Positions 1 through 9,217 of a stretch of DNA of 64,000 nucleotides are shown in pieces. Numbering within the stretch: position 1 is the first letter of the stretch; each line of letters starts with the position of its first letter. The position numbers and the translations under genes were made by a program. The notes under the pieces were generated by a model. The model saw nothing but the letters and a program-made list of their open reading frames with translations. It was not told the DNA's origin and did not search any database. This DNA is from Rhodoligotrophos defluvii (lineage in GTDB: Bacteria > Pseudomonadota > Alphaproteobacteria > Rhizobiales > Im1), in contig NZ_SZZM01000006.1 in the NCBI RefSeq assembly GCF_005281615.1, positions 248,001 to 312,000 on the forward strand, read 5' to 3'.

Positions 1-700
1 GGCGGGTGATGTGACCGCTCTCGCCATGCGAAGGGAATAGCCAGGGAGAGCTTTCCGTGCTTTCCGCACCCTCGGCCGCTACGACCCTATAGAGGTCGAC
101 CGCCTTACGAGCTGCCGTGCTCAGCGGCACCAGCCGCTCGCGGCCGCCCTTGCCGCGAATGGTGAGGAACCGTTCATCGGCCTTGGCTGTGAGAACGGTG
201 AGCGAGACCAGTTCCGAGACCCGCAGACCGGTTGCGTACAGGAGCTCCAGGAGGCAATGCAAGCGGGCTGCGCGCAGGCGGTCACCCGGCAAGCGAGCAT
301 AGTCCACCTCCTGGCGCGCCAAGGCGAGCAGCTGGTCTACCTGCTGGACCGAGAGCACCTTTGGCAGAGCCCGCCTCGGACGTGGGCTTTCGAGCACCGC
401 CGTGGGATCATCCGCCCGAATTCCTTCGGCATAGAGAAAGCGGTGGAATTGGCGGAGGGCGGAGAGCCGGCGAGCGGCCGTGGTCGCGGAGAGGCCGGCC
501 GCTTCGAGCGCGCCGAGATAGGCGCGCAGATCATCGCTCCCGGCATCGGCAATGGTGCGCCGCCGCTCCACGAGGAACCCTCGGTAGTCGCCGAGGTCAC
601 GCGCATAGGCGTCCAGCGTGTTCTCCGCTGCACCCCGCTCGGCACTCAGCATCTCGAGAAAGCTCTCGATCAGCCGTCCGTCAGCGGAAAAGCCTGTCAC
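1..700 (-). CDS. xerD: Tyrosine recombinase XerD (C-terminus cut by window edge)
   Basis: Site-specific tyrosine recombinase that, with XerC, resolves chromosome dimers at dif. About 233 residues are visible from a GTG start at 700 (V-T-G-F-S-A-D-G). The N-terminal SAM-like core-binding domain spans roughly residues 5-90 (motif ENTLDAYARDL near 29-39). The catalytic domain follows, with the first catalytic Arg in YATGLRVSEL and the catalytic Lys in the beta-hairpin IRGKGGRERLVPL. The HxxR/H/Tyr box lies beyond position 1, so completeness cannot be judged. The start overlaps the small upstream membrane-protein gene by 20 bases, suggesting translational coupling, and the pair is divergent from aroK. 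XerD rather than XerC is inferred from the aroK neighbourhood and the sequence style. Confidence 0.93.
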   Translation of the reverse strand, partial: MTGFSADGRLIESFLEMLSAERGAAENTLDAYARDLGDYRGFLVERRRTIADAGSDDLRAYLGALEAAGLSATTAARRLSALRQFHRFLYAEGIRADDPTAVLESPRPRRALPKVLSVQQVDQLLALARQEVDYARLPGDRLRAARLHCLLELLYATGLRVSELVSLTVLTAKADERFLTIRGKGGRERLVPLSTAARKAVDLYRVVAAEGAESTESSPWLFPSHGESGHITR

Positions 701-821
701 TGGGCACCTGCTTCACCACGGTGCTCTGCTCGGGCCTCATGGTCGACAGCGCATAGACAGCACCATAGACGAGGCCACCCAGGCACCCGAGAATCAGCAG
801 GAATCTTAGACTACCGGGCAT
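681..821 (-). CDS. 46-residue single-pass membrane protein upstream of xerD
   Basis: A short gene read directly from the minus strand: ATG at 821, TGA at 681-683. The product starts MPGSLRFLLILGCLGG, has one hydrophobic segment (about residues 5-26), then a charged tail ending VPSDRLFR. Its 3' end overlaps the xerD GTG start by 20 bases, so the two are probably co-transcribed and translationally coupled. I recall small proteins of this type between aroK and xerD in other Hyphomicrobiales, sometimes mislabelled histidine kinase, but cannot check this here. Function unknown. The hydrophobic-then-PSDR pattern and the tight coupling argue for a real gene. Confidence 0.7.
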   Translation of the reverse strand: MPGSLRFLLILGCLGGLVYGAVYALSTMRPEQSTVVKQVPSDRLFR

Positions 822-1005
822 TTTTGCCGCAAACTCCAAATAGCCCGAGACCTACGATCCGTTCACCTCTCATGGATAACGCCTCCGCCGTGGGCGGGCA
901 AGTAACGGACTGATTATCAGCCTTGCCATTCGTGTTGCTCTTTGCGATCGGTGCGGCAAGGGTCTAAAACCGAACCGCACGGACCTGCAGGAGTGTCCAG
1001 ACGTC

Positions 1006-1599
1006 ATGACCGCCAGCTCTCTCGTCAAGATATCCGACCTGGAGCGGACCGTTGCCGACAGTCTCGGTGGCCGCTGCATCGTCCTCATCGGCCTGATGGG
1101 CGCGGGCAAAACCACTGTCGGACGGAGGCTGGCGCAGCGGCTCGGCCTGCGCTTTGTAGATGCGGACCACGAAATCGAGGCCGCTGCCGGCAAGACCATA
1201 CCGGAGATTTTCGCCGATCATGGGGAGCCCTATTTTCGGGAAGGCGAGCGGCGCGTGATCCAGCGCCTGCTTTTGGAAGGGCCGCAGGTATTGGCGACGG
1301 GTGGCGGCGCCTATATGGACGAATCAACCCGCGGGGCGATTCGCGCTCACGGCATCTCCGTTTGGTTGCGGGCCGAGCTCAGCGTGCTGATGAAACGGGT
1401 GCGGCGCCGATCGAACCGGCCCCTGCTCTATAGCGATGACCCGGAGGGCGTGATGCAGCGGCTGATGGACCAGCGGCATCCGATATACGCTCAGGCGGAC
1501 ATCACGATCGAGAGCCGCGATGTCCCGCATGATCAGGTGGTGAACGACATACTGCGCGCCTTGGCCGACAAGGCCTCGCCAGCAGACGAGAGGCCATGA
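1006..1599 (+). CDS. aroK: Shikimate kinase
   Basis: Phosphorylates shikimate to shikimate-3-phosphate with ATP (fifth step of chorismate synthesis, cytoplasmic). The 197 residues contain the Walker A P-loop GLMGAGKTT at 29-37, the substrate-binding DAD at 52-54, the FRxxE motif beginning at 77, and the GGGA shikimate-binding loop at 99-102. The lid contains RRRSNRPLL. A roughly 22-residue N-terminal extension precedes the P-loop, as is common in alphaproteobacteria. The last codons overlap the aroB start by four bases (ATGA), so the two are an operon. Transcription starts from the 185-base gap shared with the divergent small membrane protein/xerD pair. Confidence 0.96.
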   Translation: MTASSLVKISDLERTVADSLGGRCIVLIGLMGAGKTTVGRRLAQRLGLRFVDADHEIEAAAGKTIPEIFADHGEPYFREGERRVIQRLLLEGPQVLATGGGAYMDESTRGAIRAHGISVWLRAELSVLMKRVRRRSNRPLLYSDDPEGVMQRLMDQRHPIYAQADITIESRDVPHDQVVNDILRALADKASPADERP

Positions 1600-2759
1600 T
1601 GGAACATTCAGCGGCCGAGACCAGTGCGCCGACGGCGCGGACCGGGGCGGCTGAAACGGTCATGGTGGAGTTGGGCGATCGCCGCTATCCCGTCCACGTG
1701 GGCCCGGCTCTGCTGGCGCGGGCGGGTGAGCTGGTCCGGCCGTTGCTGGCTCGGCCGCATACTGCCGTGGTCACTGACGAGACCGTGGCAGCGCTGCATC
1801 TCGAAAGGCTGCAAGCCTCGCTAGCTGCCACGGGCATCTCGGCTGAGGTCATCATTGTGCCGCCGGGCGAGCAGAGCAAAAGCTTCGCCGCTTTGGAGAG
1901 GGTCTGCGACAGCCTGCTCGGCGCGGCGATCGAGCGGCGCGACCATGTCATCGCCCTGGGCGGCGGGGTGATCGGCGATCTGGTCGGCTTCGCCGCCGCC
2001 ATTCTGCGCCGCGGCGTCCGCTTCATCCAGGTGCCGACAACGCTGCTGGCCCAAGTTGATTCCTCTGTCGGCGGCAAGACCGGCATCAACGTCCGACACG
2101 GCAAGAACCTGATCGGCGCTTTTCACCAGCCGGACATGGTGCTCGCCGATACCAGCCTGCTCGACACCCTGCCCACGCGCGAATTCCGGGCAGGCTATGC
2201 GGAGGTGGTTAAATACGGGCTGCTGGGGGATGCGGCCTTCTTCCGCTGGCTCGATGCCCACCATGAGGCCATCGCGGCGCAGGACGGCCCCGAGCGATGG
2301 CAGGCGGTGGCCACCTGCTGCCGCGCCAAGGCGGCGATCGTCGCGGAGGACGAGTTCGAAACAGGCCGGCGCGCCCTGCTCAATCTCGGCCATACATTCG
2401 GGCATGCCCTGGAGGCCGCCACTGGCTATTCGAGCCGGCTCATCCACGGCGAGGCGGTGGCGATCGGTATGGCGCTGGCCTTCCGGTTCTCCGAGCGGCT
2501 GGGGCTATGTTCGCCGGGCACAGCAACTGAAGTGATCCGGCATTTGGCTGCGGTGGGCCTGCCGACAACCCTCGGCCAGATCGACGGTTCCCTGCCCGAT
2601 GCGAAAGGTCTGGTGGCCTTCATGCGTCAGGACAAAAAAGCGGTGGCCGGCAAGCTCACCTTCATTCTGGTGCGCGGTATCGGCGAGGCCTTCGTCAGCC
2701 GGGACGTGGATGACGCGGCGGTTGAGGCCTTTCTCGCGGAGGAACTGGCGGCGCGCTAA
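1596..2759 (+). CDS. aroB: 3-dehydroquinate synthase
   Basis: Converts DAHP to 3-dehydroquinate (second shikimate-pathway step), using NAD and a divalent metal. At 387 residues it is slightly longer than the usual 350-370 because of a short N-terminal extension. Visible signatures are the NAD-binding GGGVIGDLVGFAAA, the VPTTLLAQVDSSVGGKTGIN block, HGKNLIGAFHQP, and the metal-ligand regions YAEVVKYGLL and LNLGHTFGHALE. GAGAGG just upstream of the ATGATG can serve as ribosome-binding site. The overlap with aroK gives two shikimate enzymes in one transcript. The gene runs into the convergent bolA with only 19 bases between stops. Confidence 0.97.
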   Translation: MMEHSAAETSAPTARTGAAETVMVELGDRRYPVHVGPALLARAGELVRPLLARPHTAVVTDETVAALHLERLQASLAATGISAEVIIVPPGEQSKSFAALERVCDSLLGAAIERRDHVIALGGGVIGDLVGFAAAILRRGVRFIQVPTTLLAQVDSSVGGKTGINVRHGKNLIGAFHQPDMVLADTSLLDTLPTREFRAGYAEVVKYGLLGDAAFFRWLDAHHEAIAAQDGPERWQAVATCCRAKAAIVAEDEFETGRRALLNLGHTFGHALEAATGYSSRLIHGEAVAIGMALAFRFSERLGLCSPGTATEVIRHLAAVGLPTTLGQIDGSLPDAKGLVAFMRQDKKAVAGKLTFILVRGIGEAFVSRDVDDAAVEAFLAEELAAR

Positions 2760-2778
2760 TTGAAGGGCGAGCGCGGGC

Positions 2779-3054
2779 CTATTCGCCCGGTGCCTTTGCG
2801 GTGATGGCCAGGGCATGCACGCGGCTGGCCAGCTCTTCCGCCAGAACGCGGTTCACCATTCGGTGGCGCTCGACGGCCCGCTTGTTTGCGAAGGCCTCAG
2901 ATACGATATGAACGCGGAAATGACTTTCCCCTTCCGGATGGTGTCCCGCATGGCCCTGGTGCAGATGCGACTCGTCCACGATGTCGAGTCGTGCCGGCGC
3001 GAAGGCACGGCTCAGCTTCTCCGAAATGGCATGGCCGATAGGTCCGAGGGGCAT
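2779..3054 (-). CDS. bolA: BolA family protein
   Basis: A small BolA-fold protein, a family that partners monothiol glutaredoxins in Fe-S/redox regulation. With ATG at 3054 it has 91 residues beginning MPLGPIGHAISEKLSRAFAP. The family signature is LDIVDESHLHQGHAGH followed by the helix-turn FANKRAVERHRMVNRVLAEEL. A longer reading from a GTG at 3075 adds MLRGTVE; I prefer the internal ATG because the resulting N-terminus matches usual BolA starts. It is divergent from the DnaJ-domain gene, sharing about 130 bases of control region, and convergent with aroB. Confidence 0.92.
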   Translation of the reverse strand: MPLGPIGHAISEKLSRAFAPARLDIVDESHLHQGHAGHHPEGESHFRVHIVSEAFANKRAVERHRMVNRVLAEELASRVHALAITAKAPGE

Positions 3055-3185
3055 TTCCACAGTTCCGCGTAACACGAGACAGAATAACCGATTTTTTGGG
3101 ATCTACAGCCTCAGATATAGCCTTGTCCAGTGACGCCTATCGTCGCGTTGCGGGAGGTAGGCATGCGCACCATAATCACCCCGAC

Positions 3186-3806
3186 ATGAAGCTCGACTCC
3201 AAATATTTCGATCGAATCCGCGTAAAGCCAGACCGAGACCGCACTGCGGAGACCAATGCCCCGCGCTGCGAGTGGTCGGGCTGCGAAAAGCCGGCGACGC
3301 ATCCCGCGCCGAAAGGCCGCGGCCAGGACGGCGAGTATTTTCATTTCTGCTTCGACCACGTGCGCGAGTACAACGCGTCCTACAACTACTTCAAGGGAAT
3401 GCGGGACCAGGAGTTCATCGACTATCAGCGCCAGGCCATGTATGGCCACCGGCCGACCTGGCGTTTGGGGCAGAATTCCTGGGCCTATCACACCCGCCAG
3501 TCACACGCCTCGCGGGATGACGGATTCCGATACAACCGAGACTTCTATGATCCCTACGAGGTCTTCGGGGGTTCTGAGGGCTCAGCCGGCACGGCACCGC
3601 GACGGCAGATCCGCAACGCGGAGCGCAAGGCGCTGGACGTGATGGGGCTGGATGAAAATGCGACCCCCGAGGCACTGAAAGCCCAGTTCAAGCGTTTGGT
3701 AAAAAGGCATCATCCCGACACCAATGGCGGGAATCGGGACGGTGAGGACAAGCTTCGCGCCGTGATCAATGCCTATAATTATCTGAAGTCAGTCGGATTC
3801 TGCTAA
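3186..3806 (+). CDS. DnaJ (J) domain-containing protein
   Basis: 206 residues from ATG 3186 (MKLDSKYFDRIRVKPDRD). The N-terminal half holds a small Cys/His-containing segment (CEWSGCEKPATH, then HFCFDHVREYN) that could bind a metal. The C-terminal 65 residues are a J domain: ALDVMGLDENATPEALK, KRLVKRHHPDTNGG with the HPD tripeptide that stimulates DnaK ATPase, then a last helix ending YNYLKSVGF. It is therefore a class III type co-chaperone, not DnaJ itself. It is divergent from bolA and upstream of cobS. An upstream in-frame start at 3096 is possible, but the extra 30 residues look uninformative. I see no strong ribosome-binding site. Confidence 0.88.
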   Translation: MKLDSKYFDRIRVKPDRDRTAETNAPRCEWSGCEKPATHPAPKGRGQDGEYFHFCFDHVREYNASYNYFKGMRDQEFIDYQRQAMYGHRPTWRLGQNSWAYHTRQSHASRDDGFRYNRDFYDPYEVFGGSEGSAGTAPRRQIRNAERKALDVMGLDENATPEALKAQFKRLVKRHHPDTNGGNRDGEDKLRAVINAYNYLKSVGFC

Positions 3807-3857
3807 TCGGATGTGGTTGGCGCTTGCGGCTGGTGCTTGGTGCAGACTACACATCTT

Positions 3858-3906
3858 CAACCATCGTAAAGTTACCGTTTTGGGCCTTTGTGATGGTTGG
3901 GCCTTT
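3858..3906 (+). promoter_or_regulatory. Inverted repeat with embedded direct repeat upstream of cobS
   Basis: In the 156-base gap before cobS, CAACCATC (3858-3865) is the exact reverse complement of GATGGTTG (3892-3899), separated by 26 bases. The decamer TTGGGCCTTT occurs at 3880-3889 and again at 3897-3906. No cobalamin-riboswitch B12 box is apparent. The arrangement could be an operator or a leader structure for cobST; this is inference from symmetry only. Confidence 0.3.
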
Positions 3907-3962
3907 AAAGCTGGCGCGAATTGCCGACATAGGGCGTGACCGAACGCTTAGGAAGGATTTCA

Positions 3963-4952
3963 ATGAAGCCTCAGGCTAATGGGGAAGTGGCCGGACTGCC
4001 GGACATGAAGGTTTCCGTCCGGCAGGTTTTTGGCATCGACAGCGATCTGGAGGTGCCTGCCTACTCGCAGCCGAGCGAGCACGTTCCCGATCTCGACGAA
4101 GACTATCTGTTCAATCGGGAAACCACGTTGGCGATCCTGGCCGGCTTTGCCCATAACCGCCGCGTGATGATCACCGGCTATCACGGCACCGGCAAGTCGA
4201 CCCATGTGGAGCAGGTCGCCGCGCGACTGAATTGGCCCTGCGTGCGCGTCAATCTCGATAGCCACATCAGCCGCATCGACCTGGTTGGCAAGGACGCGAT
4301 CGTGCTACGCGACGGCAAGCAGGTGACCGAGTTCCGCGAAGGTATCCTACCGTGGGCACTGCAGACCAACACGGCGCTGGTGTTCGACGAATACGATGCC
4401 GGCCGTCCGGACGTCATGTTCGTGATCCAGCGCGTGCTGGAGGTTTCCGGCAAGCTCACCCTGCTCGATCAGAACCGCGTCATCCGCCCACACCCGGCGT
4501 TCCGCCTGTTCGCCACCGCCAACACGGTGGGGCTGGGGGATACGTCAGGGCTCTATCACGGCACGCAGCAGATCAACCAGGGCCAGATGGACCGCTGGAG
4601 CATCGTGACCACGCTCAACTACCTGCCGACCGCGCAGGAGAACGCGATTATCGTGGCGAAGGTGAAGGCGCTCAACACGCCGGAAGGTCGCAAGACCGTG
4701 GCCGACATGGTGCGGCTGGCCGACATGACACGCACGGCCTTCATCAACGGCGACCTGTCGACGGTCATGAGCCCACGTACCGTGATCACCTGGGCCGAGA
4801 ACGCGGAGATCTTCGGTGACTTGGGCTTTGCCTTCCGGGTGACGTTCCTCAACAAGTGCGACGAGATGGAGCGCGGCCTGGTGGCCGAGTTCTACCAGCG
4901 CTGCTTCGGGCAGGAATTGCCGGAATCGACCGCGCAGGTGAGCCTGTCCTGA
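3963..4952 (+). CDS. cobS: Cobaltochelatase subunit CobS (AAA+ ATPase)
   Basis: AAA+ motor of the aerobic (CobNST) cobaltochelatase that inserts cobalt into hydrogenobyrinate a,c-diamide. With ATG 3963 it has 329 residues; AGGAAGG at 3950-3956, six bases upstream, decides this start over an upstream GTG at 3936. Walker [10 protein letters not shown] is at 72-80 and Walker B ALVFDE ends near 143. The sensor region contains [14 protein letters not shown] and the arginine-finger region [12 protein letters not shown]. It is followed 23 bases later by cobT. The third subunit, CobN, is not in the window. The product cofactor is needed by the MeaA mutase encoded at 39-41 kb. Confidence 0.96.
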   Translation: MKPQANGEVAGLPDMKVSVRQVFGIDSDLEVPAYSQPSEHVPDLDEDYLFNRETTLAILAGFAHNRRVMITGYHGTGKSTHVEQVAARLNWPCVRVNLDSHISRIDLVGKDAIVLRDGKQVTEFREGILPWALQTNTALVFDEYDAGRPDVMFVIQRVLEVSGKLTLLDQNRVIRPHPAFRLFATANTVGLGDTSGLYHGTQQINQGQMDRWSIVTTLNYLPTAQENAIIVAKVKALNTPEGRKTVADMVRLADMTRTAFINGDLSTVMSPRTVITWAENAEIFGDLGFAFRVTFLNKCDEMERGLVAEFYQRCFGQELPESTAQVSLS

Positions 4953-4975
4953 TCGACAAAAAGGAGCTGCAGCTC

Positions 4976-6871
4976 ATGGCGGACAAAGAAGCGCCATCGG
5001 AACCGTTCAAGCGGGCGCTCACGCTCGCGATGCGGACGATCGCGCACGAGCCGGATCTGCAGGTGACCTTCGGCGGAGAGACACCAGGGCTGTCGGGTAA
5101 CCGGGCGCGGCTGCCGCAGGTCGACCGGGAACTCGACCCGCGCAACGTGGCGGTCACCCGCGGGGTGGCAGACGCCTTCTCGCTTCGTCTTGCCAATCAC
5201 AATGAGACGGTGCACAGCCGCTACCGCCCCGAGGGCCGCAATGCGCGGGCCGTGTTCGAGGCGGTAGAGCAGGCGCGGGTTGAAGCGATCGGCGCGCGCG
5301 ATATGGCCGGCATGGCCGCAAACCTCTCGGCAATGCTCGACGACCGCTATCAGCGCCGCTCACTTGCCCAGATGCGGGACCGGAAGGAGGCGCCGCTCGA
5401 AGAAGCTGTCGGCCTGATGGTGCGCGAGCGCCTTACCGGCGCCCAGCCGCCGGACAATGCCCGGATGCTGGTCGATCTCTGGCGTCCGTGGATCGAAGAG
5501 AAGGCGGGACGGCAGCTCGACTCGCTTACGCAGCACATAACCGATCAGACCGCCTTTGCGCGGATGACGCGGGATATCATCGCCTCCTTGGACATGGCCG
5601 ACGAGCTCGGCGAGGACCCGGACCAGCAGGACGAGGACGATTCGCAGGAGGGCGAGAGCGCCGACGGCAGCCAGCCCGAGGAGGGCAGCGAAAGCGAGGC
5701 ACAGGAGGCGGAGAGCGCCGAGAGCGAGGACGTTCGCGAAGCCCAGGGCGAGCTCGAAAGCAGTGACCAGCAGACCACGGACGTGGACGTTGACGAGGTG
5801 CCCGACGACGCCGAGGCAGAGGAGGCTCCCGATGGCAGCGAGCCGTGGCGCCCGCAACTGCCCTTCGGAAGCCTTTCCAACGAGGACTTCTACAAGGTCT
5901 TCACGCATGCCTTCGACGAGGAGATCGCGGCAGAGGACCTGTGCGATGCGGATGAGCTGCAGCGCCTGCGGAACTATCTCGACAAGCAGCTCTCGCATTT
6001 GCAAGGGGTGGTCGCGCGGCTTGCCAACCGGCTCCAGCGGCGGCTGCTCGCCAAGCAGAACCGGTCGTGGGAGTTCGATCTCGAGGAAGGCATTCTGGAC
6101 GTGGCGCGGCTGTCGCGAGTGATGACAGATCCGCTGCATCCGCTCTCGTTCAAGATGGAGCAGGACACGAATTTCCGCGACACGGTGGTGACGCTGCTTC
6201 TGGACAATTCCGGTTCCATGCGAGGGCGGCCGATCACGGTTGCGGCGACCTGCGCCGATATTCTCGCGCGCACGCTCGAGCGCTGCGGCGTGAAGGTCGA
6301 GATCCTGGGCTTCACCACCCGCGCCTGGAAGGGTGGCCAATCGCGCGAGCGGTGGCTTTCGTCCGGCAAGCCCGCTGCGCCCGGACGGCTGAACGATTTG
6401 CGTCATATCATCTACAAGGCGGCCGACACGCCATGGCGCCGCGCCCGTCGCAATCTCGGCCTGATGATGCGCGAAGGGCTGCTGAAGGAAAATATCGACG
6501 GCGAGGCACTGATCTGGGCCCACAACCGGCTGCTCGGTCGGCGGGAGCAACGGCGGATCCTCATGGTCATTTCGGACGGGGCTCCGGTCGACGACTCGAC
6601 CCTGTCGGTCAATCCCGGCAATTTCCTGGAACGTCATTTGCGCCAGGTCATCACCGATATTGAGACCCGCTCGCCTGTCGAGCTGATCGCCATCGGCATC
6701 GGCCATGACGTCACCCGCTACTACCGGCGGGCAGTGACTATCGTGGACGCGGAGGAGCTTGGCGGCGCCATGACCGAGAAACTCGCCGAGTTGTTCGATG
6801 ACGACGCGCCCCGAGGCGCGCAGCGCGGCCAGCCGGGCCCGCGTGGCGCACGACGCCGGACCGCAGCCTGA
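4976..6871 (+). CDS. cobT: Cobaltochelatase subunit CobT
   Basis: Partner of CobS in aerobic cobalt insertion. The start is ATG 4976, preceded by AAGGAGC, giving 631 residues, a normal CobT length; an upstream in-frame start inside cobS was rejected. The N-terminal helical part runs to about residue 210. It is followed by a strongly acidic linker (about 213-291, rich in Asp/Glu/Ser with DEDD- and EEGSESE-like runs). The C-terminal von Willebrand A domain has a MIDAS motif D-N-S-G-S at 410-414 and a later conserved [11 protein letters not shown]. The acidic linker plus MIDAS is the arrangement known from Mg-chelatase ChlD-like proteins. The tail ends in a basic Arg/Gly/Pro stretch. Confidence 0.96.
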   Translation: MADKEAPSEPFKRALTLAMRTIAHEPDLQVTFGGETPGLSGNRARLPQVDRELDPRNVAVTRGVADAFSLRLANHNETVHSRYRPEGRNARAVFEAVEQARVEAIGARDMAGMAANLSAMLDDRYQRRSLAQMRDRKEAPLEEAVGLMVRERLTGAQPPDNARMLVDLWRPWIEEKAGRQLDSLTQHITDQTAFARMTRDIIASLDMADELGEDPDQQDEDDSQEGESADGSQPEEGSESEAQEAESAESEDVREAQGELESSDQQTTDVDVDEVPDDAEAEEAPDGSEPWRPQLPFGSLSNEDFYKVFTHAFDEEIAAEDLCDADELQRLRNYLDKQLSHLQGVVARLANRLQRRLLAKQNRSWEFDLEEGILDVARLSRVMTDPLHPLSFKMEQDTNFRDTVVTLLLDNSGSMRGRPITVAATCADILARTLERCGVKVEILGFTTRAWKGGQSRERWLSSGKPAAPGRLNDLRHIIYKAADTPWRRARRNLGLMMREGLLKENIDGEALIWAHNRLLGRREQRRILMVISDGAPVDDSTLSVNPGNFLERHLRQVITDIETRSPVELIAIGIGHDVTRYYRRAVTIVDAEELGGAMTEKLAELFDDDAPRGAQRGQPGPRGARRRTAA

Positions 6872-6940
6872 TCTTCCGGTCGAAAATGTGTCACAGAGCC
6901 TTCTTATAGGCTTTGGCACGTTTCTTGGTTGGGAAGATCT

Positions 6941-7990
6941 ATGCGCCGTTTCGCTGTCACCGCCTTTCTGATCGCAAGCTTCACGCTCGCCCTGCTGGTC
7001 GGGCAGAGCGCTTGGCTTCCGGCCCAGGACGCAGGCCTCGGCCCGATCACCGTGCGTGCTCGGCCGATCGAGTTCACGGCGGGCCCCGGCAGCGACATCT
7101 ATGGCAAGCTTGCCTGGCGTGGCGGCTTAGAGCTCAGCAGCAGCGATCCGCGGTTTGGCGGGTTCTCCGGGATGATCGTTACGGGCGACGGCCGGCGGCT
7201 GCTGGCGGTCAGCGATGAGGGATGGTGGTTGCGGCTCGCTGTCGACTATCGAAACAGCGGCATGCTTGTCGGCGTCTCGGACGCGGAAATGGGGCCGATT
7301 CTCAACGCCGGAGGCCGGCGGGAGGGACGGAAATATGCACGGGATGCCGAGGCGCTGACGGCGCTGAGCGAACTTGGGCCGGACGGGCCGGTCGCGGTCG
7401 GCTTCGAGAACAGGGTCCGGATCGAGCGTTACGATCTCGGCAAGCATGGGCTGGCCGCGCGGGCAGAGCCAGGACCAGCCGTGCCAGACGCGATACGGAA
7501 GGGGCCACGCAATGCCCAGCTTGAATCGCTGGCCCGCTTCACCGGTGGACCATTCCGAAACCGCCTACTGGCGATCAGCGAACATAACCGGGACAAGCAA
7601 GGCAATATCCGGGCGTGGCTGCTCGGTCCACAGAAGCCCATCGCATTTTCCTTCGCCAAGCTCGAGACGTTCAGCATCACCGATGCGGTGATCCTGCCCA
7701 ACCAGGACATCGTCACGCTCGAGCGGGATTTTTCCCAGTCCGACCGGCGGTTGCGCATGGCGTTGCGGCGCTTCTCGTCAACAGGGATCAAACCGGGCGC
7801 GACCCTCCAAGGCGAGGTTCTGCTGATTGCCGACTGGCCGCAAACCAGCATCGACAATATGGAGGCGCTGGCCACCTATCGCAGCGCAGAGGGCGAACAG
7901 CGCCTGCTGATCATGTCGGACGACAATTACAACGGCTTTCTGCAGCGTACTCTGCTCTTGCAGTTCGCCCTCACCGATAAGGTAGGCTAG
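6941..7990 (+). CDS. Secreted esterase-like phytase family protein
   Basis: 349 residues from ATG 6941 (a TTG at 6929 is less likely). The N-terminus MRRFAVTAFLIASFTLALLVG is a signal peptide or membrane anchor. The rest resembles the phytase-like beta-propeller family (PF13449): GGLELSSSDPRFGGFSGMIV, SDEGWWLRLAV, YARDAEALTAL, and SITDAVILPNQDIVTLERDF followed by a final NMEALATY and IMSDDNYN. Members are periplasmic or lipid-anchored and mostly uncharacterised; true phytase activity should not be assumed. The stop overlaps that of the convergent transporter gene by four bases. Confidence 0.8.
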   Translation: MRRFAVTAFLIASFTLALLVGQSAWLPAQDAGLGPITVRARPIEFTAGPGSDIYGKLAWRGGLELSSSDPRFGGFSGMIVTGDGRRLLAVSDEGWWLRLAVDYRNSGMLVGVSDAEMGPILNAGGRREGRKYARDAEALTALSELGPDGPVAVGFENRVRIERYDLGKHGLAARAEPGPAVPDAIRKGPRNAQLESLARFTGGPFRNRLLAISEHNRDKQGNIRAWLLGPQKPIAFSFAKLETFSITDAVILPNQDIVTLERDFSQSDRRLRMALRRFSSTGIKPGATLQGEVLLIADWPQTSIDNMEALATYRSAEGEQRLLIMSDDNYNGFLQRTLLLQFALTDKVG

Positions 7991-8616
7991 CGGGAGCCAG
8001 CCAGATCGCGGCGAGCGTGCGCCGTTTCCAGCGGCGGAATAATCCGTCGCAAAGCACGGAAGGGCAGCAGCATCACCAGCGCCACCAGGAGCTTCACGAC
8101 GAGATCGCCGAAGGCCCAGCCGATCCAAACCGGCATTTCAATGGTGTGGCTGCCGATATTGTAAACAGCCGTGCCGAGCCCGGCGCCGGCGAAGGCCAGG
8201 GAGAAGAAGACCGCGGTGTCGAGCAGCGAACCCAGCACGGAGGAAACCAGCGGCGGGCGCCACCAGGCCTGGTGGCGAAGACGGTCGAACACGACGACGT
8301 CCAGAAGCTGGGCGAGCAGGAAGGCGCAACCGGAGGCCAGCGCGATGCGCGGCGCCGCGAGCATGACCGACAGCGCTACGGCAAGCGCGAAGCCAACATA
8401 GACCACGCGGCGGGCCATAATGGGACCGAAGCGCCGGTTGGTCAGGTCGGTGACGAAGAAGGCCCAGGGATAGGTGAACGCGCCCCAGGTGAGCACGTCC
8501 TGGAGGCCGAGGGGCGTGAAGGGATATTGCACCAGGACGTTGGAGGCCAGCACCACCGCCGCCATGGCGAGCACAGGTATGATCAGGCGCCAAGCCGGTT
8601 CGTTTGGTAGAGACAC
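7987..8616 (-). CDS. Queuosine precursor transporter (YhhQ/VUT family)
   Basis: Inner-membrane protein of 209 residues with about six hydrophobic segments. Family features include the N-terminal helix RLIIPVLAMAAVVLASN, the conserved TWGAFTYPWAFFVTDLTNR block, a further helix ending LASGCAFLLAQLLDVVVFDRLR, and a final IGWAFGDLVVKLLVAL. The YhhQ family imports preQ0/preQ1 for queuosine tRNA modification. The start is GTG 8616, with AGGGA seven bases upstream. It follows rpmB on the same strand by 34 bases, so it is probably co-transcribed, which fits a translation-related role. No preQ1 riboswitch is seen in the short gap. Confidence 0.86.
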   Translation of the reverse strand: MSLPNEPAWRLIIPVLAMAAVVLASNVLVQYPFTPLGLQDVLTWGAFTYPWAFFVTDLTNRRFGPIMARRVVYVGFALAVALSVMLAAPRIALASGCAFLLAQLLDVVVFDRLRHQAWWRPPLVSSVLGSLLDTAVFFSLAFAGAGLGTAVYNIGSHTIEMPVWIGWAFGDLVVKLLVALVMLLPFRALRRIIPPLETAHARRDLAGSR

Positions 8617-8650
8617 GGGCAGATCCCTGGCGCCTGCCGCAAGGCCTTGC

Positions 8651-8944
8651 TCAGGAGGCCTGGGCGGCGACCTTTTTCTCGATCTGGCGCTTCAAGCGGC
8701 GCGCCTGCATCGACAGATCTTCGTCCTTCGCCTTGAGCAGGAAGGCATCGAGGCCGCCGCGATGCTCGACACTGCGCAGCGCGTTGGCGCTCACCCGAAA
8801 GGAATAGGTCTGGTTGAGCCTCTCGCTCATCAGCCGCACGCTGCACAAGTTCGGCAGGAAGCGACGGCGGGTCTTGTTGTTGGCATGGCTGACGTTATTG
8901 CCAGTCTGCACGCCTTTCCCGGTCAATTCGCAACGGCGGGACAT
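8651..8944 (-). CDS. rpmB: 50S ribosomal protein L28
   Basis: 97 residues. The diagnostic start [20 protein letters not shown] is followed by [12 protein letters not shown] and the middle motif [20 protein letters not shown], with a basic C-terminal helix. The length is normal for alphaproteobacterial L28. ATG at 8944 is preceded by CGGAGCAG. It stands alone or with the downstream queuosine-precursor transporter, and is divergent from the DUF3108 gene. A stable hairpin lies about 30 bases before the start codon. Confidence 0.97.
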   Translation of the reverse strand: MSRRCELTGKGVQTGNNVSHANNKTRRRFLPNLCSVRLMSERLNQTYSFRVSANALRSVEHRGGLDAFLLKAKDEDLSMQARRLKRQIEKKVAAQAS

Positions 8945-8974
8945 CTTACTGCTCCGGTCATTTTGCTGTGTCTA

Positions 8975-9003
8975 GAGCCCGTCCCTTCGGGAATAAGGGG
9001 CTC
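8975..9003 (-). promoter_or_regulatory. Hairpin in the rpmB leader
   Basis: GAGCCC (8975-8980) pairs with GGGCTC (8998-9003), and inside it CCC (8983-8985) pairs with GGG (8989-8991) over a TTC loop. On the rpmB strand this lies about 30 bases before the ATG and has no T-run after it, so it is not a normal terminator. It may be an mRNA-stability or feedback structure; function is inferred only from position. Confidence 0.35.
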
Positions 9004-9217
9004 GCGGCGCTTGCGCACCTGATGATAAGGTTGGCCTGCTATAAGGGTTGAAGGCGGCCCGCGTCAAGTCGGCAGCCTCATTCAGCGCGCATTCATGGCA
9101 CCATGATAGACGGAATTCATGGTCGGCTGCCAATCTGTGCGGCGCCCCCTGATTGTTTGGCGGTTCAGCTCATTTGGGAAGATCCCGCCGGCGCTGCCGG
9201 CGATATCCACGGAACGG

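Noticed and set aside
3807-3962. Cobalamin riboswitch before cobS
   Set aside because: No B12-box-like sequence and the gap is shorter than a typical full riboswitch.
6885-6930. Terminator after cobT
   Set aside because: AGCCT/AGGCT forms only a 5-bp stem followed by three T; too weak to call.
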